In this document: piece by piece, positions 20,530-31,940 of the stretch
Position numbering within the stretch: the stretch's first letter is position 1
Layout of the letters: each line of letters begins with the position of its first letter
NCBI GenBank assembly: GCA_963971405.1
Contig: OZ020487.1
Span: 39,715,039 to 39,779,038 of the forward strand
Direction: 5' to 3'
Length of the DNA: 64,000 nt
From: Psococerastis gibbosa
Lineage: Eukaryota > Arthropoda > Insecta > Psocodea > Psocidae
Position numbers and translations under genes: made by a program
The notes under the pieces: generated by a model
Seen by the model: the letters and a program-made list of their open reading frames with translations, nothing else
Database searches by the model: none
Told to the model about the DNA's origin: nothing

Positions 20530-20880
20530 AACATGGCATGGCGTACAACAGTCGATATTCTCAAAAAAATTAGGGGTCCGCTTATGCTTAGCATACTACA
20601 TTAAAACAAAGTTTCCTATCCAGTTTAATTTATAACATTCTTGGTTCCAAAGCGAAATTTTCCATTATTTTTCACATTAACAGTGTAAACAATCATGGCT
20701 GACTGCTTGGGCCCATGCTTCGGCCAAGGATATTATAAATTCAGCTGATCCTTCGCCTACAGGATATTATAAATTTAACTGGATACATAGGAAACTTTGT
20801 TTTAATATAGTATACTAAGCATAAGCGGACTCCCATTCTTTTCTTGAGAATATTGACTGCTGTTCGCCAACATGCCAAGT
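20530..20880. repeat. Long foldback just 3' of GPCR copy B
   Basis: A ~105-bp left arm (AACATGGCATGGCG ... CAGTTTAATTTATAACATTC) is mirrored, with mismatches, by a right arm ending CGCCAACATGCC. The arms share GTCCGCTTATGCTTAG and TTAAAACAAAGTTTCCTAT. The loop is about 130 bp. It lies between the stop codon and the first AATAAA. Confidence 0.88.
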
Positions 20881-21047
20881 CACCATTCACCATTAGTCCT
20901 ATGGCTACAAGGGAATAAGACGTCGGTAACTCGCGACCACAGACTCGACCGTGCATACCGGACCTACTCACAAATACAACAAAAGATTGTGCTGAACGCC
21001 AATTATGATGCGTAGGCCAAATTCCCAGCACCGGATTAATAATACAA

Positions 21048-21441
21048 TTAAACTTTGCTGTAGTCCTGTTCTTCTATAGGCTCCGTTGGTACTAGTGTTT
21101 TTAATTCCGAAATTTTTCCCTCCCTCCAATCCTTTAACTCGACATCTCTTGTATCTTCGCTAACCTTACGGCTGACGGTCGTAGAAATGCTAAATGCGTC
21201 TGTAGTAGCACTTCCAGATGACCTTCTTTTAAATCGGTCACTGGCGGTTTTCAGTCGATTGTGGATGCTTCGGAGAACAGGAGGCTTGCATACAAAAAGC
21301 ACGAAAATGAGGACGGCGCGCAGCAAGTTGATCACGTCCAAAACAACCCAAAAAGAGCCTTTCCCACCAACTGCCCATCCTATGATTTCCGTCATCCACG
21401 TCAGTCCCATTAAAAGAAATAACTTAGTGTAGACAATCAGT
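21048..21441 (-). CDS. GPCR copy B exon 8 (TM6, TM7, C-terminal tail)
   Basis: Acceptor TTTCAG at the right edge; the first base completes an Arg codon. It encodes IVYTKLFLLMGLTWMTEIIGW (TM6) and VVLDVINLLRAVLIFVLFV (TM7), both close to the methuselah pattern, then a basic, Ser-rich tail ending DYSKV and TAA at 21048-21050. Confidence 0.92.
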
Positions 21442-24400
21442 CTGAAAAAAGAAAATCAGTTATGAGTAGCGGAAACGAAACTCTCTACCCTTTATTGAAG
21501 ATTAGACTCCCGTCTAATAAAGTAGGATATATTTGGAGAGATTCATATTATTGTATGGCCTACCGTAGATAATGGTATGTCTTAGACACGTCTTTTAGGA
21601 GGTTTATAGCCCATTAATTCATAAAATTTGGTTTACGATATTTAAATTAATTGAATAGCTACCTTTGCTTATTTCCTTGAACAGAGGAACCGCCTGTTGT
21701 TTTAGAATCTGTATGGTGAAGAATGGCAGTTTGTCGGTGAACACTCATAATTTTCCAAGCAGTGAATACATATAAAACAAGATTGAAGATTAACAGGACA
21801 GCCATTGGTCCATAAAAGTATAGCAGAGGAGATATAGTATCTGAAAATAAGCATGAAATTTAAATTAAACTATGAATAGCCGCAATTAAGTTAAAACAAT
21901 GCATTCTCCAATAGATATAGGTACTGCACTTGCGTTGGGGACGGCATCAGTATAAAGTTGAGAGCATATAATAAGCAAACTGCGAGTGTTCCCACATTGA
22001 TCCAAAAATGAGTTTAAAAAATACCAGTTGTTTGGCAGTTTCGTTGAATTTGAATTGATTGAAAAAATAAAAATCAATTTAATTTTGATGGCTAAAAAAG
22101 GGGTCACAAGCATGTGACGTAATTTGTGATATGTACCGGAGAGTAGCCGCCAGCTGGGGACCTACTAGAAATTGTATTACTTGTATAGGTAGTGACGTCA
22201 GTGTGTCATCAATGTCGTTAACCTACCTTGAAAGCTACCTTTATAAGCTTCCTTATCTAGCATATTTTATATTTTATTCTTACAACTGTCAAGTAGCCCA
22301 TTGGTTTATTTGCGGAAAATGAACTTCATATAAAATGCGTTAGGTACATCTTTACCATCATCGAATTGCCTCGCGAAACGCTCATCGCCAGCATACATGC
22401 AGCAGCTATTGAGCATAATAGGTGCCCATTCCATTGACCGGCTAGGGCTATTTCCAAAAACGGTGACGTGGTAGCAGACATTCAAGACTTAGGTGGCGTT
22501 TCCTCCGACCTCGCATTGCAGAATTGACGGAAATGATTAGTTTCCTCTGTGCCATAGTTAAAATTGATCAATGATTATACAGTAAAATCACAAACAAACA
22601 AACTAAAATTAAAAAATGGCGTCATGGGATATGTTAAGTACAAACATTTTAATAGATTTCTATAAAAAGAAAAATTCTAATTTCCGTCAATGTCATTTGC
22701 ATTCTGCAATGCGAGATCAGTGGAAACGCAACCTAAGTTTTGAATGTCTGCTACCACGTCACTGTTTTTGGAAATAGCCCTAGCCGGTCAATGGAATGGG
22801 CGCCTAAGCATATAGTATAAACTTACGTCTAGCAAAGTCACAGTAGCAGGAAAATCCAGGCCTCGGTAATCCAAAGGGTGGCATCTCCACCATTTCCATG
22901 CTGATTGTTACAATTGAGATCAAAGCGGTAAGGCCCCAAGCATAGGCGCTATAATAGATGTATCGTCTCATTGAGCTTCGTGATATCAGGCGAGTTGATC
23001 TACAACGTAAGAAATATAATGGTTTGTTTAGGTTAAGCCATAGAACAATAATGCAGCCTACCATTTCAATTATAATTTTGTTCCAAAGAGAAATCAAGCA
23101 GGCATTATATGTTTTAATAATATTTATTGGCACTCACCTAAAAGTAGAGGACATGTCTATGCACATTGCATTCAACCAGAATAAAGACCCCAAGAATGTA
23201 AATTGTATCATCAAACCTGCATTTCAATAAAAAATTGCTGTAGACTCGAGGAAAATATTCTTTACTTTAAGGGCTGTTTACCCACTGTCAATCACTACCA
23301 TTATCTCATTATCCATTACCTTTTATCGCACACAAGACACTATAAATACGAAACCTTATTGAAATTCGATCTCTACGTTAGACCCAGCTCGTGCGGAACA
23401 GGTTATGGGTGCAGCAGTTCTGCGGAGGTCAGTAAGCCGGTAAAAAAATACATAAAAACTACGTAGGTTACATAGTAGTTGCAAAATTTAAAATGAGAGT
23501 GAATATTGAATTATTTGGGGATTTTATCGCAGGTAAATAACGACATTTATCTTTAATTTAATCGTACTGGTATAACTTACAGGGAACAACACATTGAGAA
23601 GCATCCAAACTTGTGAGTTTCATCGCGCCCCAAACGAAGTAAGCAACCATGAGAGTGGCATTATGTGTCAACGCTATTTGGTTATGGAGACGGCGACGGA
23701 GTTCAGGTAACCATAATGACAAACCCACAGTAACCAGTAGGCATAGCCCTCCAATAATGAACAATACACCGTACAGTTCTGAAACAGATCAAGCTCCTCA
23801 CTCTCCATATACTGTAAATGCATATTTACATACTACACATTAAAATGTGATGGGTTGGGGAAAATTAATCATAATGGGAAAACCCACACAATGCAACGGG
23901 GAGACTTTGAAAAAGGCAAGCGCCGCGCACAGCCAAGTGTAATGAGATTTTACCCAACAAACACTTCATGATTTCACCTTTTTTTCTTGTTATTTTTTTC
24001 CGAAAGCCACCAAGTCAACATTCGGATTTTATAATATAAGAAGCAACATAATATATTTATTTATAATATATTATATTTATGTAGTAGACCTATAATAAGC
24101 ACGCAGACGCATCAGCATCAAGGGAAGCCTGATGAGTCAGTCGAATTTCAGGACTCGGTAAGTTATGTCAGCTACTACAAAATTCGACTGCGCCAATTGC
24201 AGTAGCTAACATAGCTTACCAAGTCCTGGAATTAGACTGACTCATCAGGCTTCCCTTACCGCCATCTCTACTCTTTCTGATGCCCAGTATACTACAAATT
24301 ACTTAGCCGGTTCGGTATTTTTTCCTATCTCAAAGCATGGCAATAGGCCTACATAGGAAATGACTGTCAGTGAGATTTCCAACTTACTTGTTTTTGTCTC

Positions 24401-27400
24401 TTCCGAAGTTGCAACACCGCAGTGGATTATGTTGTTGAGAACTATGTTCCCATCATGCCAAGTTTTTTCGCCACAATATTCGGTCGTGTTGTATATGAAG
24501 TCATTCACCTGTAACAGACGTGTTAAAATTAAATAGGACTAAGTGAGACTAGCTCAACCTATAGGATACAATTAACCGCCAGTTAGTTATCAACATACAT
24601 GACCTTGAGAAAGCCAAGACTTTCAAATACCTGGGAGCAACATAACACCAGGTGGTGGCTGTGAACACGGGACACGACGTCAGAGCACGGGTTACCTCAG
24701 GCTGGACCAAGTGGAGAGACATGGTGGAGATATTGAAGGACAGGAGAATGCTGAAAAAACTAAGAAGCCGCATCTAAAAACAAGTAGTGAGAACGCGTGT
24801 GACTGACGGGGCGGCGAAGTGCTGGCCACTGAGGAATGACGAAGAGCAACTCCTACGTATGTGGCGGAGATGCTAATGTAACTACTCTCTCAGATACAAG
24901 CTAACGGTTAGGAGGAAAAACTAAGATACTTGAGCGGAGATGCAGGTAGCCCGTATCGCCGAAAAGGTCAGGGAACCGTAGGTCAGCATGAAGGCGCGAG
25001 TGAAGATGGACACCTACTACAACGTGTGAGTGACTATTCGGTGGAGGGCGCCAGACCACTAAGACGACCAAGGATGACCCTACTGACACAAAAGTGAGGG
25101 AGAACCTATATGAGGACCCTTGGGTTGTCGCCAGAAGATGCACATGATCGGAACACCTAGAAATTCAAGATCCGTGCCACCGACCCCTTGGGAGGGACAA
25201 GGCTACATTAAAGTAAAGCAATTATTTTAGTGGAGTATTATCGATTTATAGCAAGATTGCGAAATTTTGTATTACTAGCATAACTTCAAATTTTCATAAG
25301 CGTGGCTTCCTTATAATGGGCTATGCTTATCTAAAAGACATGTGTATAATTGTCAACAATAATGAATTGTCCTGTCACTGGGGAAAACATTTAAAATCAC
25401 TGGATTATAGTGAGTTTAGTTTGGAGGTCAGTATACGCTGAACCGGAACCCCACACACTATTTTCCCTCTCGTTTAATTTCTCCCACGTTTATTCAAAGC
25501 TAGGTATACTTTCATTCGAAATTCATTAAGAAACTGATCAGTGGCCCAGGCTAGTATTGAAAACAAATTCGCACACAAACCTTAATTGAACCAGATGGCA
25601 GAAAAGTGGCTTTCCCCGTTGAGAATCCTCGACATCGCCAAGCCTTGTCAGAACTTCGTAGCAGGCCGTGAACCTCACATTTTGGTGTGTTACTGTTGGC
25701 TATGTAATGACGCCCCAAGCTTGTTGCCTAAAATTAACCGAAATTTTGTTATAATTTATTAACAAATTCTACAGTACCTATAAACATATCGATACTTGAT
25801 TTGCCAATTGTTTTAACTGCAAAAAAATCTCATTTTTTTTCTTCTTCTTCTTCCCCTTAATGCCGCATGCGCAGCGTGAGGGGGGGGGGGGAGGGGGTCT
25901 TCCCGGACTGATTTCCTGAACTCGCCCGGGTCGGACGCATTTTACTATTTTTACAGCAGTTAAATTTATCATTTAAAGATGGAAGACATGTTCATGTTAC
26001 CATACTAAGGTTTTTGTTTAGAATGTCCTATGTTATATAGTGTACGCTAATTTTTCTCGGAGGGGGGCTATGTAGGTATATAAAAACGTTGGGGTAGGCT
26101 CTGCAGTTCATAAAAAATACCGTTATATACTTTTCAAAAAATAATTTGTCTTGTGCGTGAAACCAATGCATATAGTAATAAGTAAATTGGCTATAGGCCT
26201 ACTCGGCGTTACCTATTTCATTCTCATGAAAATCTTGGGAAATTCGTCAGGCCTGCTAAGACTGTTTTGTAATAAAGTTTGACTGCTGGCCAAGGCCGTA
26301 TTCAGCCTTTACCCAGCCGGTTCTAACTTCCCCCCCCCCCCCATCGAAAAAAAAATATACATTTATTTCTGCCAAAATGCGTAAAATCTCTCAATTTTGC
26401 ACCTATATATTTTAGAAATTTTCTCCCGGGGGGTGACCCGCGGACTCCCTATTCGGAGTCATTTCAATAAGTCTTGGAGAGTAAAAATTTGTAAAACCAC
26501 ATTTCACCCGGGCCCCCCTGTTCACAGCAATACGATTCAGACTGTTAAACCTAACCTACTGCTGTCGAAATTCGCAAAATGTTTCGCGCCTATTTTAACA
26601 ACAAAAATCCCCTGGGGAAACCCCTTTGGCACCCCTGTTTGATTTTACGTGAATCTTGAATCTAAACCTTACTGCTACCAAAATGCCAAAAACTCAACTT
26701 ATTTGCACCTATTTTATCAAAACAATACATTTCCCCACGGTAGACCGGGCTTCCCTATTTCCAGGTTATTTAACATGTGTATTAGTTGCTTAATCTTGAA
26801 CGCTGAATACATAGACAATAATTGCTCTACATTTCATACCAGTATTGTACTATCGAATGAAAACACTTCCTAATTTAAAGGAGCACACCTGTTGTGGACG
26901 CCAATCCAATACATCTGGAACCTCTACGATTGATGTGCACTTGTTAGTAGTAACGTTGTACAAATGTCGTGCAGGGCAGCACTTGGGAATCCAAGGAGTA
27001 TCTTCAGTGTGGCAATACATAACAGCATACTCGTTATCCCCGATAATATCGAAGCAGGCGCTGGAGAAAGGAATGAGCCACGAATCATCTGTAACACATC
27101 CAGCATATTTAGATAGGTTAAAGATACAGGCGGCAATGTATGTATGTATGTGTGTACACATTATACAGTAGGGATATCAATAAGTTTCGGGAACATGCTA
27201 CAATATAACCGTAAATACATTACCTATTTAGTTGCCCGCTAAGCTAAGAAATGTGAGTGAAAATTGTATACGCGCCACCTTGATACCATTCCTCACTGAG
27301 ATGCGCACAGCTAATACTATACTAAACTATGACAATAATTGCATTGTATTATACTACCCGACCACGTTACGAAGTTTTATTTATTTATTTTTATTGGTTT

Positions 27401-30400
27401 TAAGGGCCACTGCAAGCCAGGGCTTGCTTATACGCCCACCGAGTTAATTAGTGCTTCGATTGGATATATTAATACATTAATGGGTTACACTGCCCTTGTA
27501 AGATCTTTAGTTCCTCTTTATGATGTGCAAAGCCTTGTAAGTTCCACTGAATGAAACAAGCCATCAATATTCTTCGTCACCTCCCCCCCCCCCCCCCCCA
27601 GCAAGGACAATTGCCATTTCGCTCACAGGATCTGTTCTGTTGTGAATGGAATTTTCCCCCGTGTTTTTACTGATCTTTTGATTTTTGTTTACAACTTGAC
27701 GTACGTTTTTCTTCGGACTTAACAGCTTAATTGGTGGCTAACACCTTTGGAGGTGTGGTTCGTTTTTAGAACAGCGTCTCGTATATCATATATAACTTGT
27801 CAATTTTTTTATTCATCCCTTTTAGTACCGATCCAATTCCATGCATGATGGACAGCTATAGGATTAGGAGTTATTTTGGTTGGCGGTGGACTTTGTGACC
27901 TAACATTTTGTAGGGATCTGCGCTATAGAAGTTACACTAGCAGAAGGTAAATTGACTGGTGCTTTGTGTTGTTAGTGGGCACATTTATTGTAACAGCCTG
28001 CGCCTTACTCTGTTTAATTACGATACTTGGGTGTAGATTGCATTAGTCTGAATAGTTTTAAATTCTTTCCGAGCTTCTGGCATTGTTATACCGTTTCTAA
28101 TTGAGTACCGTTTTACTTTCGTCTCTCCCTGGTACTTAAAACATTGTTTAGAACGTACGTCGTGGCCACCATTGCATGCAACGCATTTAAACGGTGCCTG
28201 GCAAGTCTTTTGGTTGCGGTTTACACCATCGTGAGTTTCAGAGCATCTGGGGCAGACATGTTTCCACTTGCATCTAATCATGGGTATATGACCGTATATT
28301 GATTGCATTTGAAGCATCTGAGTGCTGGAGGGTAGTAGAGCCTGGGTTTGGTGCGCAGGAAACCTATTGGAAGTTTTAGAGAGATAGACTAATGGACTAT
28401 GATTAACCAAGCACTGACCGTGTTTCCAAAGAAATGGGAATAGGACGCAGGTAGGCACATACGTACCGAAAAAAGACTATATAGGGTATATATATAAAAA
28501 TCATCCAAAGCAATATTATGCATTATTTTTTGTCTGCTACCTATTTGCTATCTATTGATTGTGACGAAACTTAATTAGGATGTTCGCTGGGGACACTCCC
28601 GAGAGAAAAATCATCAATATATAAACAATTTTCTCCCGTTAAAAGCACTATCGTATCGATACCGAAGAGTATAAGTAAACAACTCAAATAAGTATACAAA
28701 GTTCAAACTTTTGAAATAGTGAAAAATTGTGTACCCAGCAATGAAAAATACTAGGCGGTACGAAGTTGGGTGCATTAATGATGAATACGGTGCTGTATTA
28801 TAATAATGTAAAGCATGTATACATTAGATAGGCGTACACGCCTTTTATCGAGCCCCACACCCCTCTAATCGACAAACATTGATAAAGTTATGAATTTTAT
28901 AACATTAGCCATGTTATATTGTAAAATACTTTTACAAGCTGACATACATATAGGCCTATAGTGTATGGTGATAAGTAAGTATATAGTCTGCACTCTTATT
29001 CTATTTAAATATGCCCTACAGAAAGTTGTAAAATGCGGAATGCCATCAATCATTTGATTGAATTTGTCTGCATTTCCGCACTGACTTAGGACTATAAGCT
29101 TGTACGAATACAGACTACAGTGATGTATGAATGTAATAAGTAAGATGCATGACTGAGTCCATCCGTCACGTTAGCGGCTCTATATTACATTAGTCTAGAC
29201 ATGGGTCAATACGCACTAGCTTAGAGGAAATTTAATGCCCTTACATTAATGTATGCAATACGATGCATATATATATATATATACAGGGTGTTCCAGACCA
29301 CCCGGACACCCCCTATATCTCGGTTATTATGAGGGATTTTGAAATGCGGTAAAAACTTGATAACCAAGTAGAGATCGAACTACCTTATGGTGGAATCAAA
29401 TGTTTTCTCGGGTGGTCCAAAAGGGGGGTTTTTGGAGGGTCAAAGGTGGTATCTCGGAATTTTCAAATACAAAGGTATGTCGTGTCGCACATCAAATGAA
29501 AGCCCTTTAGATTGTAACTTTGTAATTTTAGCATAAAATGAAAGCTCTTCAAAAGGGCTTTCATTTGATGTGCGACGCGACATACCTTTGCATTTGGAAA
29601 TTCCGAGATACCCTCTGTGACGCCCTGAAACTCCCCTTTCGGACATCCCGAAAAAAAAACATTTGATTCCACCATAAGGTAGTTCGACCTTGACTTTGTT
29701 ATCGTACTTTTTATCGCTTATCAAAATTCCTCATAGTAACCAAGATGTAGGGGGGGGGGGGGTCTTAAACTGAATAAAATTGTAATTTGTGCTGATTGTA
29801 CCTGTAGCTGAATGTGTTTGGCGAAAATAAGCTCACTGTATTCAAACATGTTTTATGTAAAGCACAGAAGGTGAGTCTCTATTCTAAAAGAACAGTATTG
29901 AAATAATAAATTGCTTTGACAAGTTAGAATAATTAATTTTGCCTGAACTTTTCAAGCTAGACACACACATAATTGTTACATCAAATGAAAGCCTTCAAAA
30001 GGGCTTTTGAAGGGCTTTCATTTGTTGTGCGACACGACTTACTTTTGTATTTCAAAATTCCGAGATACTACGTTTGACCCCCCTGAAACCCCCCGAGAAA
30101 ACATTTGATTCCACCATAAGGTAGTTCGACCCCTACTTAGTTATCGAGTTTTTTACTGCATTTCAAAATTCCTCATAATAACCGAGATATAGAGGGTGTC
30201 CGGGTGGTCTGGAACACCAGATATATAATATATACAGTATATATACATGGGTCCAGTCTAACTTAAGGTACTTAATCTACTCATCTACATAGGTCTATGT
30301 TTTAGGTGCCCATTCCATTGACCGGCTAGGGCTATTTCCAAAAACGGTGACGTGGCGTTTCCACCGACCTCGCATTGCAGAATTGACGGAAATGTTTATT

Positions 30401-31940
30401 TTCCTCTATGTCATAGTTAAAATTGATCAATGATCATACAGTAAAATCACAAACAAACAAACTAAAATTAAAAAATGGCGTCATGGGATATATTAAGTAC
30501 AAACATTTTAATAGATTTCTATAAAAAGAAAAATTCTAATTTCCGTCAATGTCATTTGCATTCTGCAATACGAGATCGGTGGAATGGCAACCTAATTCTT
30601 GAATGTCTGCTACCACGTCACTGTTTTTGGAAATAGCCCTAGCCGGTCAATGGAATGGGCGCTTTTGTGGCACTTCGGCAAAACTATTATTACGAGGGGG
30701 TTATCTTTTTTACTCTTATTATCGTGGCTGCATGGCAAACAGATTGTAATTTCTGTTGGTTCTTGCTTAGGCGCCCATTCCACCGACCGGCTAGGGCTAT
30801 TTACAAAAACGGTGACGTGGTAGCAGACATTCAAGACTTAGGTGGCGTTTCCACCGATCTCGCATTGCAGAATGCAAATGTCATTGACGGAAATTGGAAT
30901 TTTTCTTTTTATAGAAATCTATTAAAATGTTTGTACTTAACATATCCCATGACGCCATTTTTTAATTTTAGTTTGTTTGTTTGTGATTTTACTGTATGAT
31001 CATTGATCAATTTTAACTATGGCATAGAGGAAAATAAACATTTCCGTCAATTCTGCAATGCGAGGTCGGTGGAAACATCACCTAAGTCTTGAATGTCTGC
31101 TACCACGTCACCGTTTTTGTAAATAGCCCTAGCCGGTCGGTGGAATGGGCGCTTTACCACAAGACACAACTCTCAAGCATATACCGCTCAATCTCAATTT
31201 GGGGTGAAAATCTTTCTGCAATCGTTGGCGCTTTTGAAAAGGTCCCAGCTTCAGATAACCCGGAATAAGACTCACTTGCGCGTACAAAAAGGTTGCCGAC
31301 CACTGGTTAAAGCCGTACATAGCCCACGTATATTGCATAGTCTGCAGTGCACGGCAACCCAATGGACAGGTAAGCTAACTGACAGCAATCACTATATATA
31401 TTAACCATCATTATACCACCAACTTAGAATCTGGTATAGTTAAACTATTTACAGTTTCCTTGGAATTTATTTAGTGGGCCATAACCTAATGTACTTACTA
31501 AAGCCATGTTGCAATGGTGGCAGGCCGGAAGTACGATGCTCTGGCATATCCACATATACTCCTGAATGGTGCTCATGGTTCCCCAACACAACGTAGAAAG
31601 GTGCGTCCTGGTCACCCCCCATGTGCACTTCCATAGAGTGGCTTCCGTAGGAAGAATGACACTTCGGTAGGCCAAACTCAACCTTATGCTCGCTGGGGAA
31701 CAATAATCTCGCTTCAGCTTGTTGGCGCTCGGTTAAAGCAAGCAAAGACGAGCCGTTCAAGATTGTCGGAAATGGAAACCAGGAGAGGTCGCCATCTGGA
31801 AAATTTCCTCTTTCACAAATCAAATCCACTTCGCCTACTTCATAATGCTCCCCACTTTTACAACATTTTTTAAATATGAATGCATGAGACGCGATAATTC
31901 CTTCGGCGAGCAATAGAAAGACAGTGAAGCATGTGAACAT
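21048..31940 (-). CDS. Methuselah-like GPCR copy B, complete gene model (8 exons, 594 aa)
   Basis: A seven-transmembrane receptor at the plasma membrane with a cysteine-rich ectodomain; methuselah relatives are secretin-type GPCRs with peptide ligands. Exons (minus strand): 31499-31940, 26889-27088, 24388-24508, 23581-23778, 23138-23216, 22827-22999, 21663-21840, 21048-21441. All junctions are GT-AG and all phases match, giving 1785 nt. Layout: signal peptide 1-20, ectodomain to about 254 with KCCKSGE and [10 protein letters not shown] cysteine blocks and sites NGS/NVT/NTT; TM1 about 257-278 ending LPELRRRLHNQ, TM2 286-308, TM3 322-342, TM4 357-378, TM5 408-430, TM6 466-488, TM7 496-515; then a ~78-residue Ser/Thr-rich cytoplasmic tail. 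An upstream in-frame Met (32069) was not used because copy A lacks it and the signal peptide starts at 31940. The ligand cannot be inferred. Confidence 0.9.
21663..21840 (-). CDS. GPCR copy B exon 7 (TM5)
   Basis: 178 nt, acceptor TTTTCAG, donor AAG|GTAGCT (a weaker +4/+5 donor). Encodes PLLYFYGPMAVLLIFNLVLY (TM5) and an intracellular loop with HRQTAILHH and NKQR. It is too short and Met-poor to appear as a long ORF. Confidence 0.88.
22316..22715 (+). repeat. 400-bp tract identical to 60367-60766
   Basis: It covers ~104 bp of intron 6 of GPCR copy B and most of the foldback at 22420-22805. All 400 positions match the tract at 60367-60766 with no indel, and the match ends abruptly on both sides. 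Confidence 0.97.
22420..22805. repeat. Foldback element, TGACGTGG family, copy 1
   Basis: Ends AGGTGCCCATTCCATTGACC and, inverted, AGGCGCCCATTCCATTGACC. Each arm has TAGGGCTATTTCCAAAAAC and TGACGTGGTAGCAGACATTC. A non-palindromic A-rich loop separates the arms. It lies in GPCR copy B intron 6, with its right end only 21 bases from the end of exon 6 (22827). Flanks GAGCATAAT / AAGCATATA are a weak 9-bp target duplication candidate. Confidence 0.93.
22827..22999 (-). CDS. GPCR copy B exon 6 (TM4, extracellular loop 2)
   Basis: 173 nt, acceptor GTTGTAG, donor GAC|GTAAGT. Encodes RRYIYYSAYAWGLTALISIV, the TM4 signature with the conserved Y-x2-YAWG of methuselah receptors, then PRPGFSCYCDF, the conserved PGF-Cys of extracellular loop 2 that would disulfide-bond to TM3. 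Confidence 0.92.
23138..23216 (-). CDS. GPCR copy B exon 5 (TM3)
   Basis: 79 nt, acceptor ATGCAG, donor AG|GTGAGT. Encodes LMIQFTFLGSLFWLNAMCID then MSSTF: TM3 with the conserved FWLN..C-D pattern. Phases 2/2 join neighbours exactly. It is too short to be found as a long ORF. Confidence 0.9.
23581..23778 (-). CDS. GPCR copy B exon 4 (TM1, TM2)
   Basis: 198 nt, acceptor TTTCAG, donor CCT|GTAAGT. Encodes LYGVLFIIGGLCLLVTVGLS (TM1), the LPELRRRLHNQIALTHNA first intracellular loop typical of methuselah receptors, TM2 (LMVAYFVWGAMKL) and a Cys-containing loop. Confidence 0.92.
24121..24256. repeat. Short hairpin MITE (AGGGAAGCCTGATGAGTC ends)
   Basis: 136 bp, nearly a perfect palindrome: AGGGAAGCCTGATGAGTCAG at the left is mirrored at the right, and arms continue through AGTCCTGGAATT/AATTTCAGGACT. 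It lies in GPCR copy B intron 3, 132 bases from exon 3. Confidence 0.9.
24388..24508 (-). CDS. GPCR copy B exon 3 (ectodomain C-terminal part)
   Basis: 121 nt, acceptor GTTACAG, donor A|GTAAGT. Encodes VNDFIYNTTEYCGEKT then GNIVLNNIIHC: the last ectodomain Cys pair before TM1, with an NTT glycosylation site. Confidence 0.9.
24590..25195 (+). pseudogene. RTE-like non-LTR retrotransposon 3' fragment
   Basis: The translation begins LEKAKTFKYLGAT, then VRARVTSGWTKWRDM, RRMLKKLRSRI, a DGAAKCWPLRNDEEQLL segment, and later RPLRRPRMT and LGLSPEDAHDR. This order matches the C-terminal part of endonuclease-RT proteins (KTFKYLG...LYGAECWPL...RGRPRKRW...AQDR). At least four in-frame stops and frameshifts make it a dead fragment. 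It lies in GPCR copy B intron 2. Confidence 0.8.
26430..27270. repeat. Segmental duplication, right member (GPCR copy B)
   Basis: Counterpart of 1965-2720, covering exon 2 and flanking intron. Contains a block absent from the other member near 26510-26575, so indels have accumulated. Confidence 0.85.
26889..27088 (-). CDS. GPCR copy B exon 2 (ectodomain)
   Basis: 200 nt, acceptor GTTACAG, donor CAG|GTGTGC. Encodes [20 protein letters not shown] and [16 protein letters not shown], a cysteine-dense ectodomain block. Confidence 0.92.
28021..28330 (-). pseudogene. Non-LTR retrotransposon ORF1 (gag-like) zinc-knuckle fragment
   Basis: The minus-strand translation contains WKHVCPRCSETHDG, CQAPFKCVACNGGHD and CFKYQGETKVKRYS, the pattern of the last zinc knuckles of Jockey-type ORF1 (CPKC..DH.G.C...PKCVNCGG.H....C..Y..E). 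The first knuckle and the rest of ORF1/ORF2 are missing, so this is a fragment in GPCR copy B intron 1. Confidence 0.75.
29284..30220. repeat. Compound palindromic element (CAGGGTGTTCCAGACCACCC ends)
   Basis: Left end CAGGGTGTTCCAGACCACCC is mirrored at 30201-30220. Inside are two back-to-back hairpins: 29284-29765 folds on itself around AAGCTCTTCAAAAGGGCTTTC, and 29985-30220 carries a second set of arms. Sequence such as ACCTTATGGTGGAATCAAAT occurs three times. Flanks are (TA)n. No coding capacity. Confidence 0.88.
30304..30662. repeat. Foldback element, TGACGTGG family, copy 2
   Basis: AGGTGCCCATTCCATTGACC at the left, GGTCAATGGAATGGGCGC at the right. The left arm has lost the GTAGCAGACATTCAAGACTT segment after TGACGTGG that the right arm retains. 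Confidence 0.9.
30769..31152. repeat. Foldback element, TGACGTGG family, copy 3
   Basis: AGGCGCCCATTCCACCGACC arms with TGACGTGGTAGCAGACATTC. Its loop runs opposite to that of copy 2, only 106 bp away, making an inverted pair between exons 1 and 2 of GPCR copy B, 346 bases from exon 1. Confidence 0.92.
31499..31940 (-). CDS. GPCR copy B exon 1 (signal peptide + N-terminal ectodomain)
   Basis: Start Met at 31940 begins [20 protein letters not shown], a signal peptide. Donor is TTTA|GTAAGT. Mature N-terminus has [16 protein letters not shown] and PKCHSS cysteines and NGS. Same length as copy A exon 1. Confidence 0.9.

Noticed and set aside
30599-30834. Two ORFs on opposite strands with the same N-terminal peptide (MNVCYHVTVF)
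   Set aside because: Both are products of inverted arms of neighbouring foldback elements.
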